Shown: piece by piece, positions 8,562-19,662 of the stretch
How the letters are laid out: every line of letters begins with the position of its first letter
How positions within the stretch are numbered: the stretch's first letter is position 1
Assembly (NCBI RefSeq): GCF_023073315.1
Contig: NZ_JADPJH010000033.1
Span: forward strand, 883,098-947,097
Reading direction: 5' to 3'
Origin: Bradyrhizobium sp. 1
Lineage (GTDB): Bacteria > Pseudomonadota > Alphaproteobacteria > Rhizobiales > Xanthobacteraceae
DNA length: 64,000 nucleotides
Program-made: the position numbers and the translations under genes
Notes under the pieces: generated by a model
Told to the model about the DNA's origin: nothing
Databases searched by the model: none
Seen by the model: only the letters and a program-made list of their open reading frames with translations

Positions 8562-9749
8562 ATGATCACGATGTCACATTCCGCGGCGATCGGTGCAGAG
8601 GCGCATGCCGCGCCGAAGGCCAAGGCGCGCAACGTCTCGCTCGATCGCGCCCGCACCTTGCTGACGCTGGTGGTGCTGCTGCATCACGCCGTGATTCCCT
8701 ACACCTATTTCGGTCACACCGATCCGGCCTCCTGGATCGGCTTCGACATCGTCGTGCTCGCCACCGACAGCTTCTTCATGGCGATGTTCTTCTTCCTGTC
8801 GGGCCTGTTCACCTGGCCCGGCATCGCGCGCAAAGCGCCTTCAGTTTTCCTGCGCGATCGCCTGCTGCGGCTCGGGCTGCCGTTCGCGATCGCGGCGTTC
8901 ACCGTTATTCCGCTCGCCTATTACGCGATCGCGCTGCGGGCCGATCCCGAGCTGACCTTCGCCGCGTTCTGGTGGAAGACGATTACCGTTGGCCCATGGC
9001 CGAGCGGCCCGATCTGGTTCGTGTGGGTGCTGCTGGCCTTCGACCTGACCGCAAGCCTGCTCTACCGGGTCTCTGCGCATCTGGTCGATCCCGGCAACCG
9101 CGTCTCGCTGCGCGGATTTGAGCAGCCGTTCGTCTTCTGGCTGATGGTCGCTATTGTCTCGATCATCGCCTACGTACCGGCGCTGATTTATTTCGGCGGC
9201 AGCAGATGGTTCGAGTTCGGGCCGTTCTCGGTGCAGGCGAGCCGCATCCTGCTTTACTTCGCCTATTTCTTCATCGGCGTCAGCGTCGGTGCTGCGAATT
9301 TCGATCGCGGCATTCTCAGCGCCGACGGCCAGCTGCCGAAAAGCCGCTGGCTATGGGTGATCGCCACGCTGATCCCGTACTGCCTGATGTGGGTGATGAT
9401 CTACATCAAGCGCGAAGTTTTGGGCAATCCAGACCCGCAGCCGCACTGGTACCAAGCGATCTACGGCACGTTCTTCGTGCTGTTCTCGGCCGGAATCCTG
9501 CTCGCGATCCTCGCTTTCTTCCTGCATTCGAAGGCGCCGGGCCCGAACCTGCTCGACCGCATGCAGGCGGACGCCTACGGCATGTTCCTGGTGCACTATC
9601 CGATCGCGCTGTGGATCCAGTACGCGCTGTTCGACACCAGCCTGCCGGCGATCGTGAAAGCGGCGATAGGCTTCGTGCTCACGGTGATGCTGAGCTGGGG
9701 CCTGACGGCGGGCTTACGGAAGATTCCGGGGGCCTCGCACGTGCTGTGA
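8562..9749 (+). CDS. Acyltransferase family 3 membrane protein (OpgC-like)
   Basis: A 395-residue, roughly ten-helix membrane acyltransferase. The family markers are the early ARTLLTLVVLLHHAVIPYTYF with its catalytic-type histidine pair, FFFLSGLF, the basic RDRLLRLGLPF loop and the late MFLVHYPIALWIQYALF segment. Such proteins O-acylate cell-surface sugars or periplasmic glucans; the acceptor here is unknown. ATGs at 8562 and 8571 are both possible; GGGGCGG precedes the first. A REP-type palindrome follows the stop. Confidence 0.9.
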   Translation: MITMSHSAAIGAEAHAAPKAKARNVSLDRARTLLTLVVLLHHAVIPYTYFGHTDPASWIGFDIVVLATDSFFMAMFFFLSGLFTWPGIARKAPSVFLRDRLLRLGLPFAIAAFTVIPLAYYAIALRADPELTFAAFWWKTITVGPWPSGPIWFVWVLLAFDLTASLLYRVSAHLVDPGNRVSLRGFEQPFVFWLMVAIVSIIAYVPALIYFGGSRWFEFGPFSVQASRILLYFAYFFIGVSVGAANFDRGILSADGQLPKSRWLWVIATLIPYCLMWVMIYIKREVLGNPDPQPHWYQAIYGTFFVLFSAGILLAILAFFLHSKAPGPNLLDRMQADAYGMFLVHYPIALWIQYALFDTSLPAIVKAAIGFVLTVMLSWGLTAGLRKIPGASHVL

Positions 9750-9767
9750 GGCCGAGGTCTCTCAACG

Positions 9768-9882
9768 CGTCATTGCGAGGAGCTCGCGACAAAATTGCGA
9801 AGCAATTTTGCGCTGATGCGACGAAGCAATCCAGAGTCCCTCCGCAGAAAGACTGGATTGCTTCGCTACGCTCGCAATGACG
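9768..9882. repeat. Nested palindromic repeat (CGTCATTGCGAG type)
   Basis: Three nested perfect inverted pairs: CGTCATTGCGAG with CTCGCAATGACG (12 bp), CGAAGCAATCCAG with CTGGATTGCTTCG (13 bp) and AAAATTGC with GCAATTTT (8 bp). It separates the convergent acyltransferase and purL genes and may terminate both. It is a common Bradyrhizobium/Rhodopseudomonas intergenic element. Confidence 0.85.
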
Positions 9883-9893
9883 GAGAAAGCAGC

Positions 9894-12104
<2,211 letters not shown>

Positions 12105-12287
12105 GGATTCGAAGCTTTCGGCGGGGTTTGGCCGTTCTTAGGAACATCGGGGGCTCACGAAAAGCCCTTTATGGCGCATTTTCCCGCTGTCCCACGTTTT
12201 GCGGCAGGACGGTGCGGGAACAGGAATTGCAACGCGCTGACGGATCGGATTTAAGGGCTAAAGACCCGTAATTGAAGGCCCATCTCC

Positions 12288-12767
12288 TTGCACGAATTGA
12301 CCAAAGCGGCCGCTTCCCCCCGCCCCGAGCTGCATGTCGCGACCGAGGGCGAATTCGAGGGCTGGCAGACCTGGATCCGCGACAGCTTTGAGAACCATAT
12401 CGGCCCCTTCTGGCACCGCCTGGAGGCCGATGGCAGCGTCCGCTGCGCCTTCCGGGTTGAAAAGAAGCATTTGAACGGCTCCAGCAACGTCCATGGCGGC
12501 TGCTTCATGGCCTTCGCGGACTATTGCCTGTTCGCGATCGGCCGCCATGCGCTGCAGGGCCGGGGCGTGACGGTCAATTTCGCCTGCGAATTCCTCGATG
12601 CGGGACACGAGGGCGAGCTGATCGAATGCACCGGCGAGGTCACCCGCGCCGGCGGTTCGCTGATCTTCCTGCGCGGGCAGATGGCCGCCGGCGAGCGCCT
12701 TCTGTTCACCTTCTCCGGGACGATCAAGCGGGCGAAGCGGAAGCCGCTCCCTCAGCCAAACGCATAG
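12288..12767 (+). CDS. PaaI-type hot-dog thioesterase
   Basis: A 159-residue hot-dog-fold protein. The HGGCFMAFADYCLFAIG segment near residue 68 is the PaaI/4HBT helix-loop with the acidic catalytic residue, and VTNFACEFLD-like strands follow. Probably hydrolyses an acyl-CoA; the substrate is unknown. The start is a TTG at 12288; no ATG in frame precedes the domain, so the exact start is uncertain. It runs in the same direction as the transporter that follows. Confidence 0.85.
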   Translation: MHELTKAAASPRPELHVATEGEFEGWQTWIRDSFENHIGPFWHRLEADGSVRCAFRVEKKHLNGSSNVHGGCFMAFADYCLFAIGRHALQGRGVTVNFACEFLDAGHEGELIECTGEVTRAGGSLIFLRGQMAAGERLLFTFSGTIKRAKRKPLPQPNA

Positions 12768-12907
12768 CTCGACGCCTTCCCTTTTGCCGCCCCCTCACCC
12801 AGACTTGGCCAAGCGCGTTCGCGCCGGGGAGCAGAAACAAGGTGCCGCAGAGCACGTCGCCGACGGGCCGCAGCACAGCGGCCTCCGTGTCATCGCCATT
12901 GCCGTCC

Positions 12908-13810
12908 ATGCCCGCCACCGGCGCGCGCAACTGGCGCGACTATGCGCTGCTGGTCGCGCTCGCCTGCTGCTGGAGCTCCACCTATCCGCTGGCCAAGCTT
13001 GCGCTCCCAACGATTCCGCCCATCACCTTCATCTCGGCGCGCTCGCTGATCGCGGCCGCCTTCCTGTTCGCGATCCTGTGGATGCGCGGCATTACGGTCC
13101 CGACCGACGCAAAAGCCTGGAAGCTGTTCGCGACCCAGCAACTGATCAACTCGACCTTCCCGTTCCTGATCATCACCTGGTCGCAGCTCTATGTGCCGGC
13201 CTCGAACACCGTGGTGCTGGCCTCGACGACGCCGATCTTCGCCTTCCTGATCACCTCGCTGATCACGCGCCACGAGCCCGCGACGCTGCTCAAGCTCGCC
13301 GGTGCGATCCTCGGCCTCGCCGGCACCATCGCCATCGTCGGCCTCGACGCGCTGCGTGGCTTCGGTAGCGAGATCATCGCGGAGATCGCGATCCTGCTCG
13401 CCACCATCTCCTTTGCCTGCGCGACGATCTTCGGCCTCAGGCTCTCCGAATACGATCCGATGGTGGTAGCGGCCGGCTCGCTCTTGTTCGGCGGCCTCAT
13501 CCTGCTGCCGCCCGCGCTGATCATCGACCAGCCCTGGACGCTGCACCCGACACCCACCGCAATCATCGCCACCATCGTCATGGGCATCGTCTCCAGCGCG
13601 CTCGGCTTGATGCTGTTCTACGTCTGCCTCGGCCGCCTCGGCACGCTGACCACCAACGCGCAGGGCTATCTGCGCATCCCGATTGGCGTCGGGCTATCAG
13701 TGCTGCTGCTCGGCGAGAGCGTGCCCTCGAACCTGGCGCTGGGGCTGCTGCTGGTCATGGCGGGCGTTGCCGCGATGACGGTGCCGGCGGAAAAGTTCAA
13801 GCTGCGGTAG
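12908..13810 (+). CDS. EamA/DMT-superfamily transporter (RhaT-like)
   Basis: A 300-residue, ten-helix drug/metabolite transporter with two EamA repeats: the first begins LLVALACCWSSTYPLAKLAL, the second near residue 150 with ISFACATIFGLRLSEYDP. The substrate is unknown. The open frame extends far upstream in a different-looking, arginine-rich sequence, so I take the ATG at 12908, which leads straight into the first membrane helix; a GTG at 12887 is the alternative. It converges with the TPR gene, the two stops almost touching (13810/13812). Confidence 0.88.
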   Translation: MPATGARNWRDYALLVALACCWSSTYPLAKLALPTIPPITFISARSLIAAAFLFAILWMRGITVPTDAKAWKLFATQQLINSTFPFLIITWSQLYVPASNTVVLASTTPIFAFLITSLITRHEPATLLKLAGAILGLAGTIAIVGLDALRGFGSEIIAEIAILLATISFACATIFGLRLSEYDPMVVAAGSLLFGGLILLPPALIIDQPWTLHPTPTAIIATIVMGIVSSALGLMLFYVCLGRLGTLTTNAQGYLRIPIGVGLSVLLLGESVPSNLALGLLLVMAGVAAMTVPAEKFKLR

Positions 13811-13811
13811 C

Positions 13812-14549
13812 TCAGGCCGAGATCTGCTTCTCCGCGATCGACAGCCAGTCGGCCTGTGCCTCGCGCAGATATTTCGGCGCGCGGCGCATCTGGATCAGGA
13901 GTTCGTTGAAGACCAAGCGCGCCTCGGCGGTGCGGCCGACCATTTGCAGCAACATGCCGTAGCGCACCCGCGCTTCGGCGCCCGGGAAGTAGCCGGCGAC
14001 GGCGTGAAATTCCTCGAGCGCTTCGTCGAGACGTCCGACTTCGGCGAGCGCGCGGGCATAGAGCAGATGCGCATCGCCGGAGTCGAAATCCGGCCATTGC
14101 TTCTGGAGATCGTCCAGCGTCGCCAACGCATCTGCCGGACGCTTGGCGGAAAACTCGGCTTGCGCCTTGCCGAGCGCATAGGCGGGGTCCTGGCCCATCG
14201 GCAGGCTCAGGATATGACCGTAATGCTGCTCGGCTTCACCATGGCGGCCGACCTTCGCGCACTCCTCGGCCAGCGCCGCGCGGTTGGCAATGGTGTCGGT
14301 GCCGGCCAGCCGGTCGCACAGCTCGCGATAGCGTTTCTCGGGATCAAGCCGATTGGCGACACGCTGGCGCGCCTGCCGCGCACCAGGGCTGGAAAACCAT
14401 TCCGGCACGAGCTCGACCGCGATATAGGCGAGCGCGCCGATCAGCGGCACCATCAGGATGATGAAGGCCCAGGGCTGCAACCGCCCGGTCCGCGAGGCGT
14501 GATAGATCAGCGTGATATCGAGCAGCAGAACGACCAAAGCGACGGGCAT
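13812..14549 (-). CDS. Membrane-anchored tetratricopeptide-repeat protein
   Basis: A 245-residue protein with two N-terminal membrane helices (VALVVLLLDITLIYHA and WAFIILMVPLIGALAYIAVELV, a PLDc_N-like hairpin), then a soluble TPR region: repeats around residues 90-125, 130-160 and 165-200 (for example YARALAEVGRLDEALEEFHAVAGYFPGAEARVRYGMLL). It is probably an inner-membrane scaffold; the partner is unknown. Confidence 0.85.
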   Translation of the reverse strand: MPVALVVLLLDITLIYHASRTGRLQPWAFIILMVPLIGALAYIAVELVPEWFSSPGARQARQRVANRLDPEKRYRELCDRLAGTDTIANRAALAEECAKVGRHGEAEQHYGHILSLPMGQDPAYALGKAQAEFSAKRPADALATLDDLQKQWPDFDSGDAHLLYARALAEVGRLDEALEEFHAVAGYFPGAEARVRYGMLLQMVGRTAEARLVFNELLIQMRRAPKYLREAQADWLSIAEKQISA

Positions 14550-14726
14550 GTGACATCCACAACGACAGCGTACGTTTCCTGATATCGCAACTGGCGCGAT
14601 GAGACAACTTTGAGTTGCTCATCTCGCAAAAATCAGCGATATCGAATGCGCACGCCTTGATGGCGACGAGGAGTCAGTCGTCTCGAACGCGATGCAGGTT
14701 CACGAGACCGTAGCCGAAAACGGCTA

Positions 14727-15698
14727 TTACTTGGCGTCGTCCGCCAGCATTTTCCGGTACTTCTCGACGTCGCGCGCCACCAGCTGCTGAAGCAGCTCCG
14801 GCGTATGCTCGCTGTCATCGGGCGCAACGGTCGAGAGCTCGCCAAAACGCTTCTTCACCGCGTCGGTCTCGACCGCGGTACGCGCCGCCGCGTTCAGTTT
14901 GGCGATGATCGCTGGCGGCGTGCCCTTGGGCGCGAACAGGCCGTTCCAGCCTTGCGCCTCGAACTCGGGCAGACCCGCTTCAGCCGACGTCGCCAGATCG
15001 GGCAGCGTCGCAAGCCGCACGGTCGAGCCGACCACGAGCCCCCGCACCAGCTTCTCGTTGACCGACTGCGAGACGGAAGCCGCGGCATCGCAGACGCCGT
15101 CGATCTGTCCGCCGATCGCATCGGTGAGCGCGGGCGCAGCGCCGCGATAGCCCACCAGCGTCGCATCGATCCCGGCAGCGGTGACGAAGCTCTTGCAGAT
15201 CAAATAATTCGACGAGCCGACGCCGGCATGGCCGAGATTGATCTTGCCCGGATTGGCCTTGGCATAGGCGATGAACTCCTTGAGGTCCTTCGCCGGAAAA
15301 TCCTTGCGGATCGCGATGATGCCGAACGTCTTCGCCACCATCGCGATCGGCACGAAGGAGTCCGGCGTGAACGGCAGCTTTGGGTAGATCGTGTAGGTCG
15401 CAGCATTGGTGCCGGCATTGCCGATCGCGATGGTGTAGCCATCAGGCTCGGCGCGGGACGCGCGTGCCAGCGCGGTCGAACCGCCGGCGCCCGCAACGTT
15501 CTCGATCACGATGGTCTGGCCGAGCGCAATGCCCATCTGCTCGGCGACCGTGCGCGCGATCACGTCCGAGGTGCCGCCAGCCGCGAACGGCACGATCATG
15601 GTCACAGGACGCTTTGGGAAATCCTGCGCGGACGAGGCCGTTGCAAACGCAACGACGGCGATGGCGGCCGACAGCCGCTTCAGCACGAACGAGATCAC
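14727..15698 (-). CDS. Bug-family (TctC-like) periplasmic substrate-binding protein
   Basis: A 323-residue binding protein of the tripartite tricarboxylate transporter family. It has a signal peptide ending ASSAQDF, then the family hallmark FPKRPVTMIVPFAAGGTSDVIARTVAEQM and the GYTIAIGNAGT loop. Bug proteins bind carboxylates or related small molecules in the periplasm; no tctA/tctB membrane genes are in the window, so it is an orphan. The start is GTG at 15698, whose last bases overlap the TGA of purQ (GTGA), so its translation is probably coupled to purQ. It is unusual for a purine operon to carry such a gene. Confidence 0.9.
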   Translation of the reverse strand: MISFVLKRLSAAIAVVAFATASSAQDFPKRPVTMIVPFAAGGTSDVIARTVAEQMGIALGQTIVIENVAGAGGSTALARASRAEPDGYTIAIGNAGTNAATYTIYPKLPFTPDSFVPIAMVAKTFGIIAIRKDFPAKDLKEFIAYAKANPGKINLGHAGVGSSNYLICKSFVTAAGIDATLVGYRGAAPALTDAIGGQIDGVCDAAASVSQSVNEKLVRGLVVGSTVRLATLPDLATSAEAGLPEFEAQGWNGLFAPKGTPPAIIAKLNAAARTAVETDAVKKRFGELSTVAPDDSEHTPELLQQLVARDVEKYRKMLADDAK

Positions 15699-16396
15699 GC
15701 GGCCTTTTCCAGATGCGCAGTGAGACCGGCGAACAGGCCGCGGCCGTCGGTGCAGCCCATGATGTCTTCGACGTGGTTTTCCGGATGCGGCATCATGCCG
15801 AGCACGTTGCCCTTGTCGTTGACGAGGCCCGCGATGGAATGCGCGGCACCATTGATGTTGTGGCTCTCGTCGACCGCGCCGTCGGCCGAGCAGTAGCGAT
15901 ACAGCACCCGCCCCTCGCCCTCGATGCGCTTGATGGTCTCTTCATCCGCCTCGTAATTGCCTTCGCCATGCGCGACGGGCACGCGGATCACCTGGCCGGC
16001 ATTGTAGCCGCGGGTGAACGGAGTGTCGGAGCGCTCGACGCGCAGATGCACGTCCTTGCAGATGAACTTCAGCCGCGCGTTGCGCATCAGGACGCCCGGC
16101 AGCAAGCCGGACTCGCAGAGGATCTGAAACCCGTTGCAGACGCCGAGCACGAGGCCACCCTGGGCCGCATAGTCGCGCACCGCATCCATCACCGGCGCAC
16201 GCGCGGCGATTGCGCCACAGCGCAGATAGTCGCCATAGGAGAAGCCGCCGGGCACGACGACCAAGTCGGTGCCGGCAGGCAGTGAGGTCTCGGCGTGCCA
16301 GATCATCGCGGGCTCGTGGCCCGAGATGAGTTTCAGCGCGCGAGCCATGTCGCGTTCGCGGTTGATCCCGGGAAATACGAGGATCGCGGCCTTCAT
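15695..16396 (-). CDS. purQ: Phosphoribosylformylglycinamidine synthase subunit PurQ (glutaminase)
   Basis: Class I glutamine amidotransferase subunit that feeds ammonia to PurL. The 233-residue protein shows VLVFPGINRERD at the N-terminus, VPGGFSYGDYLRCGAIA near residue 50, the nucleophile cysteine in VLGVCNGFQILCE near residue 85 and the catalytic H/E pair near the C-terminus (MMPHPENHVED). Its ATG overlaps the purS stop by one base (TGATG) and its stop overlaps the start of the Bug gene, so purC-purS-purQ-bug is a tight operon. Confidence 0.98.
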   Translation of the reverse strand: MKAAILVFPGINRERDMARALKLISGHEPAMIWHAETSLPAGTDLVVVPGGFSYGDYLRCGAIAARAPVMDAVRDYAAQGGLVLGVCNGFQILCESGLLPGVLMRNARLKFICKDVHLRVERSDTPFTRGYNAGQVIRVPVAHGEGNYEADEETIKRIEGEGRVLYRYCSADGAVDESHNINGAAHSIAGLVNDKGNVLGMMPHPENHVEDIMGCTDGRGLFAGLTAHLEKAA

Positions 16397-16635
16397 CAGA
16401 GCAGTTCCACCCGATAGTTCTCGATCACGGTGTTCGCCAAGAGCTTGTCGGCGGCGTCCTTCAACGCCGCCTCCGCCTTGGCCTTGTCCGCGCCGGCGAG
16501 CTCGATGTCGAACACCTTGCCCTGGCGGACGCTGGCGACGCCGTCGACGCCGAGCGACTTCAGCGCGCCTTCGATGGCCTTGCCCTGCGGATCGAGGATG
16601 CCGGTCTTCAGGGTAACGGTGACACGTGCCTTCAC
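16396..16635 (-). CDS. purS: Phosphoribosylformylglycinamidine synthase subunit PurS
   Basis: The 79-residue small subunit that bridges PurL and PurQ. The sequence KARVTVTLKTGILDPQGKAIEGALKSLGVDGVASVRQGKVFDIEL is typical PurS in length and pattern. It lies 12 bases after purC and overlaps purQ by one base. Confidence 0.97.
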   Translation of the reverse strand: MKARVTVTLKTGILDPQGKAIEGALKSLGVDGVASVRQGKVFDIELAGADKAKAEAALKDAADKLLANTVIENYRVELL

Positions 16636-16647
16636 GTCAAGATCCTC

Positions 16648-17415
16648 TTAGCTCTTCACCAGCACCGGGCCGGAGCCCTGCGGACGCTCGTTCTCCATGA
16701 GGATGCCGAGGCGCTTGGCGACTTCGGTATAGGCCTCGAGCAGGCCGCCGAGGTCGCGGCGGAAACGATCCTTGTCGAGCTTCTCGTTCGACTTGATGTC
16801 CCACAGACGGCAGCTGTCCGGCGAGATCTCGTCGGCGACGATGATCCGCATCATCTCGTTCTCGAACAGCCGGCCGCACTCCATCTTGAAGTCGACGAGG
16901 CGGATGCCGATGCCGAGGAAGAGGCCGGTCAGGAAGTCGTTGACACGGATGGCGAGCGCCATGATGTCGTCGATCTCCTGCGGCGTGGCCCAGCCGAACG
17001 CGGTGATGTGCTCTTCCGACACCATGGGGTCGTTGAGCTGGTCGTTCTTGTAGTAGAATTCGATGATCGAACGGGGCAGCTGCGTGCCCTCCTCGATGCC
17101 GAGACGCTGCGACAGCGAGCCGGCGGCGACGTTCCGCACCACCACTTCCAGCGGCACGATCTCGACCTCGCGAATCAACTGCTCGCGCATGTTGAGGCGG
17201 CGGATGAAATGGGTCGGCACCCCGATGTCGTTGAGGTGCTGAAACAGGTACTCCGAGATCCGGTTGTTGAGGACACCCTTGCCCTCGATCACCTGATGCT
17301 TCTTCGCATTGAACGCGGTCGCGTCATCCTTGAAGTGCTGGATCAGGGTACCGGGCTCGGGACCTTCATACAGAACCTTTGCCTTGCCTTCATAAATGCG
17401 ACGTCGACGGCTCAT
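16648..17415 (-). CDS. purC: Phosphoribosylaminoimidazole-succinocarboxamide synthase (SAICAR synthase)
   Basis: Condenses CAIR with aspartate in purine synthesis. The chosen product (255 residues) has the SAICAR synthetase start RRRRIYEGKAKVLYEGPEPG, the DDATAFNAKK substrate loop, the signature EVVVRNVAAGSLSQRLGIEEG near residue 95 and LVDFKMECGRL near residue 170. The frame is open up to 17610. I use the ATG at 17415 by family length; an ATG at 17445 has a GGAG 12 bases upstream and would add ten residues. First gene of the purC-purS-purQ-bug operon, divergent from the DUF1476 gene. Confidence 0.96.
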   Translation of the reverse strand: MSRRRRIYEGKAKVLYEGPEPGTLIQHFKDDATAFNAKKHQVIEGKGVLNNRISEYLFQHLNDIGVPTHFIRRLNMREQLIREVEIVPLEVVVRNVAAGSLSQRLGIEEGTQLPRSIIEFYYKNDQLNDPMVSEEHITAFGWATPQEIDDIMALAIRVNDFLTGLFLGIGIRLVDFKMECGRLFENEMMRIIVADEISPDSCRLWDIKSNEKLDKDRFRRDLGGLLEAYTEVAKRLGILMENERPQGSGPVLVKS

Positions 17416-17756
17416 GGGGATGTACCGTGTTTTGTTGAAATCCATGTATTTGGTGTGCTCCGGTTGACTAGAACGACGACACACAGCGGAGCTGCCGTGA
17501 ACGGCCCTGCACCCGCCTGGAACCCAAGGAAAGACCAAGGAAACAGAACAGGAACCGAGCCTCAGGCAACCTATCTGATTGGCCGTCCCAGTACAATCGA
17601 TCCGGCTCATCCGATGCCAACTTATACCGCCTTGCCTGCGGCTTAACGGCTCGTTGTTTTGCCGATTCGTGCCCCCTATCTAGGCATGCGCCGGGGCCCT
17701 CGCAACGAGGCCGCCAAAGGGCGATCAGGTCCAGCCAGCAGGGAATTGGAAGCCGC
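17416..17756. other. Divergent intergenic region between purC and the DUF1476 gene
   Basis: 341 bases without a convincing gene. It must hold the purC promoter (not located) and the candidate promoter at 17654-17682 for the rightward gene. No riboswitch or PurR-like palindrome stood out. Confidence 0.5.
17654..17682 (+). promoter_or_regulatory. Candidate sigma-70 promoter for the DUF1476 gene
   Basis: TTGTTT at 17654-17659 and TATCTA at 17677-17682 with a 17-base spacer, about 75 bases upstream of the start codon. The CCCCTATCTAGG core is shared with the candidate egtB promoter. Confidence 0.4.
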
Positions 17757-18080
17757 ATGAGCACGTTCGACAAGCGCCAGGAAGGCTTTGAGAAGAAGTT
17801 CGCCCTCGACGAGGAGCAGAAATTCAAGGCGGAAGCCCGCCGCAACCGGCTGCTCGGGCTGTGGGCAGCCGAAAAGCTCGGAATTACCGGCGAAGCCGCC
17901 GCGGCCTATGCCAAGGAGGTCGTCGCTGCCGATTTCGAGGAAGCCGGCGATGCCGACGTCCTGCGCAAGGTCATGGGTGATTTCGCAGCCAAGAACGTGG
18001 CAATCACCGAGCAGGCGATTCGCGCCAAGATGAGCGAATTGATAGCGGTCGCGGCTGCCGAGGTGAAGGCGGGGAAATAG
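17757..18080 (+). CDS. DUF1476 protein (ATP synthase inhibitor zeta-subunit type)
   Basis: A 107-residue soluble helical protein. STFDKRQEGFEKKFALDEEQKFKAEARRNRLLGLWAAEKLG is the DUF1476 N-terminus. The family includes the Paracoccus zeta subunit, which inhibits ATP hydrolysis by the F1FO-ATP synthase through its N-terminal segment; assignment of that role here is by family. It precedes purB on the same strand by 81 bases. Confidence 0.94.
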   Translation: MSTFDKRQEGFEKKFALDEEQKFKAEARRNRLLGLWAAEKLGITGEAAAAYAKEVVAADFEEAGDADVLRKVMGDFAAKNVAITEQAIRAKMSELIAVAAAEVKAGK

Positions 18081-18161
18081 GCGGCGGGAGCGGCGAATGC
18101 GCGGTACCCCCGTTCGCCGCTCGCTCCATAACGGCTTGCAGCGAGGCCCGGGCAGTGCCAA

Positions 18162-19601
18162 ATGAGCGGCATGTCCCAGGATCACATTTCAAACGTTCTC
18201 GCCGAACGCTATGCCTCACCCGCCATGCGCGCCATCTGGAGCGGCGAAGGCAAGGTTCGCCTCGAACGCGACTACTGGATCGCCGTGCTGAAGGGTCAGC
18301 GCGATCTCGGCATTCCGGTGCCGGATGGCGTGATCGAAAGTTACGAGCGCGTGAAGGACCAGGTTAACCTTGAGTCCATCATGCGCCGCGAGCGCGTCAC
18401 CCGCCACGACGTCAAGGCGCGCATCGAGGAGTTCTGCGAACTCGCCGGTCACGAGCACCTGCACAAGGGCATGACCAGCCGCGATCTCACCGAGAACGTG
18501 GAACAGCTCCAAGTCTACCGTGGCCTCCAACTCATCGAGACCAAGAGCATCGCTGCGCTGATCCGTTTTGCCAAGCATGCAAAACAGTTGCGCGACATGC
18601 CGTTCACCGCGCGCACACACAACGTGGCCGCGCAGGTCACGACGCTCGGCAAGCGCATCGCCATGTTCGGTGAGGAGATGCTGCTGGCGCATCAGAGTCT
18701 GGTCAATGTGCTCGACACCTATCCTGCGCGCGGCCTGAAGGGCGCGGTCGGGACACGGCTCGACCAGATCACCCTGTTCAATGGCGATGCCGGCAAGGCC
18801 CGCGCGCTCGAGCAGCGCATCCTCGTCCATCTCGGCTTGCCGAAGAGTTTTGATGCCGTCGGCCAGGTGTATCCGCGCAGCCTCGACTTCCGCGCCGTCA
18901 GCGTGCTCGTCGATCTCGCCAGCGGTCCGGGCAGCTTCGCCAAGACGTTGCGCCTGATGGCCGGCTACGAACTCGCCAGCGAAGGTTTTGCCAAGGGCCA
19001 GGTCGGCTCATCCGCGATGCCGCACAAGATGAACAGCCGCTCCTGCGAGCGTATCAACGGCCTGCATGTGGTGCTGAAGGGCTACCTTGCCATGGGCGCA
19101 GGCCTCGCCGGCGATCAGTGGAACGAAGGCGACGTCTCCTGCTCCGTGGTCCGCCGCGTCATGCTGCCCGATACCTTCCTCGCCATGGATGGCCTGCTCG
19201 AGACCCTGCTCTCCGTGCTCGACCAGATGGAAATTTTCGACGCCGTCGTTGCGACCGAGCTCAACCGTTATCTGCCCTTCCTGCTGACCACCACGGTCAT
19301 GATGGAAGCGGTGAAGAAGGGCGCCGGCCGCGAAGGTGCACACGAGGCGATCAAGGAACACGCGGTCGCGGCCATTCGCGACCTGCGCACCGGCAAGATC
19401 GCGCAGAACGACCTGCTTCAGCGTCTCGCCGCCGATCAGCGCCTCGGCCTGAGCGCGGCCGAATTGCAGAGCGTGCTCGATCACGGCCGCGCCAATTCCG
19501 GCGACGCCGGCGCGCAGGTCGATCACTTCGCCGAGCAGGTCGATGCGTTGGCCAAGGCGAAGCCTGAAGCGGCGGGCTACACGCCGGGCGCAATTCTTTA
19601 G
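18162..19601 (+). CDS. purB: Adenylosuccinate lyase
   Basis: Acts twice in purine synthesis: cleaves SAICAR to AICAR and adenylosuccinate to AMP, releasing fumarate. The product of 479 residues (476 if the ATG at 18171 is used) contains TSRDLTENVEQLQ near residue 105, the TARTHNVAAQVTTLGKR histidine segment and the fumarase/lyase superfamily signature GSSAMPHKMN near residue 283. It is longer than the usual 430-460 because of the N-terminal extension and C-terminal tail. An imperfect 20-bp inverted repeat straddles its stop. Confidence 0.97.
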   Translation: MSGMSQDHISNVLAERYASPAMRAIWSGEGKVRLERDYWIAVLKGQRDLGIPVPDGVIESYERVKDQVNLESIMRRERVTRHDVKARIEEFCELAGHEHLHKGMTSRDLTENVEQLQVYRGLQLIETKSIAALIRFAKHAKQLRDMPFTARTHNVAAQVTTLGKRIAMFGEEMLLAHQSLVNVLDTYPARGLKGAVGTRLDQITLFNGDAGKARALEQRILVHLGLPKSFDAVGQVYPRSLDFRAVSVLVDLASGPGSFAKTLRLMAGYELASEGFAKGQVGSSAMPHKMNSRSCERINGLHVVLKGYLAMGAGLAGDQWNEGDVSCSVVRRVMLPDTFLAMDGLLETLLSVLDQMEIFDAVVATELNRYLPFLLTTTVMMEAVKKGAGREGAHEAIKEHAVAAIRDLRTGKIAQNDLLQRLAADQRLGLSAAELQSVLDHGRANSGDAGAQVDHFAEQVDALAKAKPEAAGYTPGAIL

Positions 19602-19658
19602 CGAATGGTGAGTGGCGAATAGCGAATGGGAAAAAACCATTCGCCACTCGCCATTCGC
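19601..19658. terminator. Hairpin after purB, between convergent purB and cynS
   Basis: GCGAATGGTGAGTGGCGAAT (19601-19620) pairs with ATTCGCCACTCGCCATTCGC (19639-19658) with one mismatch and an 18-base loop that ends in an A-run. The purB stop lies at its left edge. It may end transcripts from both sides. Confidence 0.6.
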
Positions 19659-19662
19659 CCCC

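Noticed and set aside
9768..9882. Repeat structure considered as a CRISPR or tRNA
   Set aside because: Nested palindrome with no regular spacers and no cloverleaf features; it is a REP-like element.
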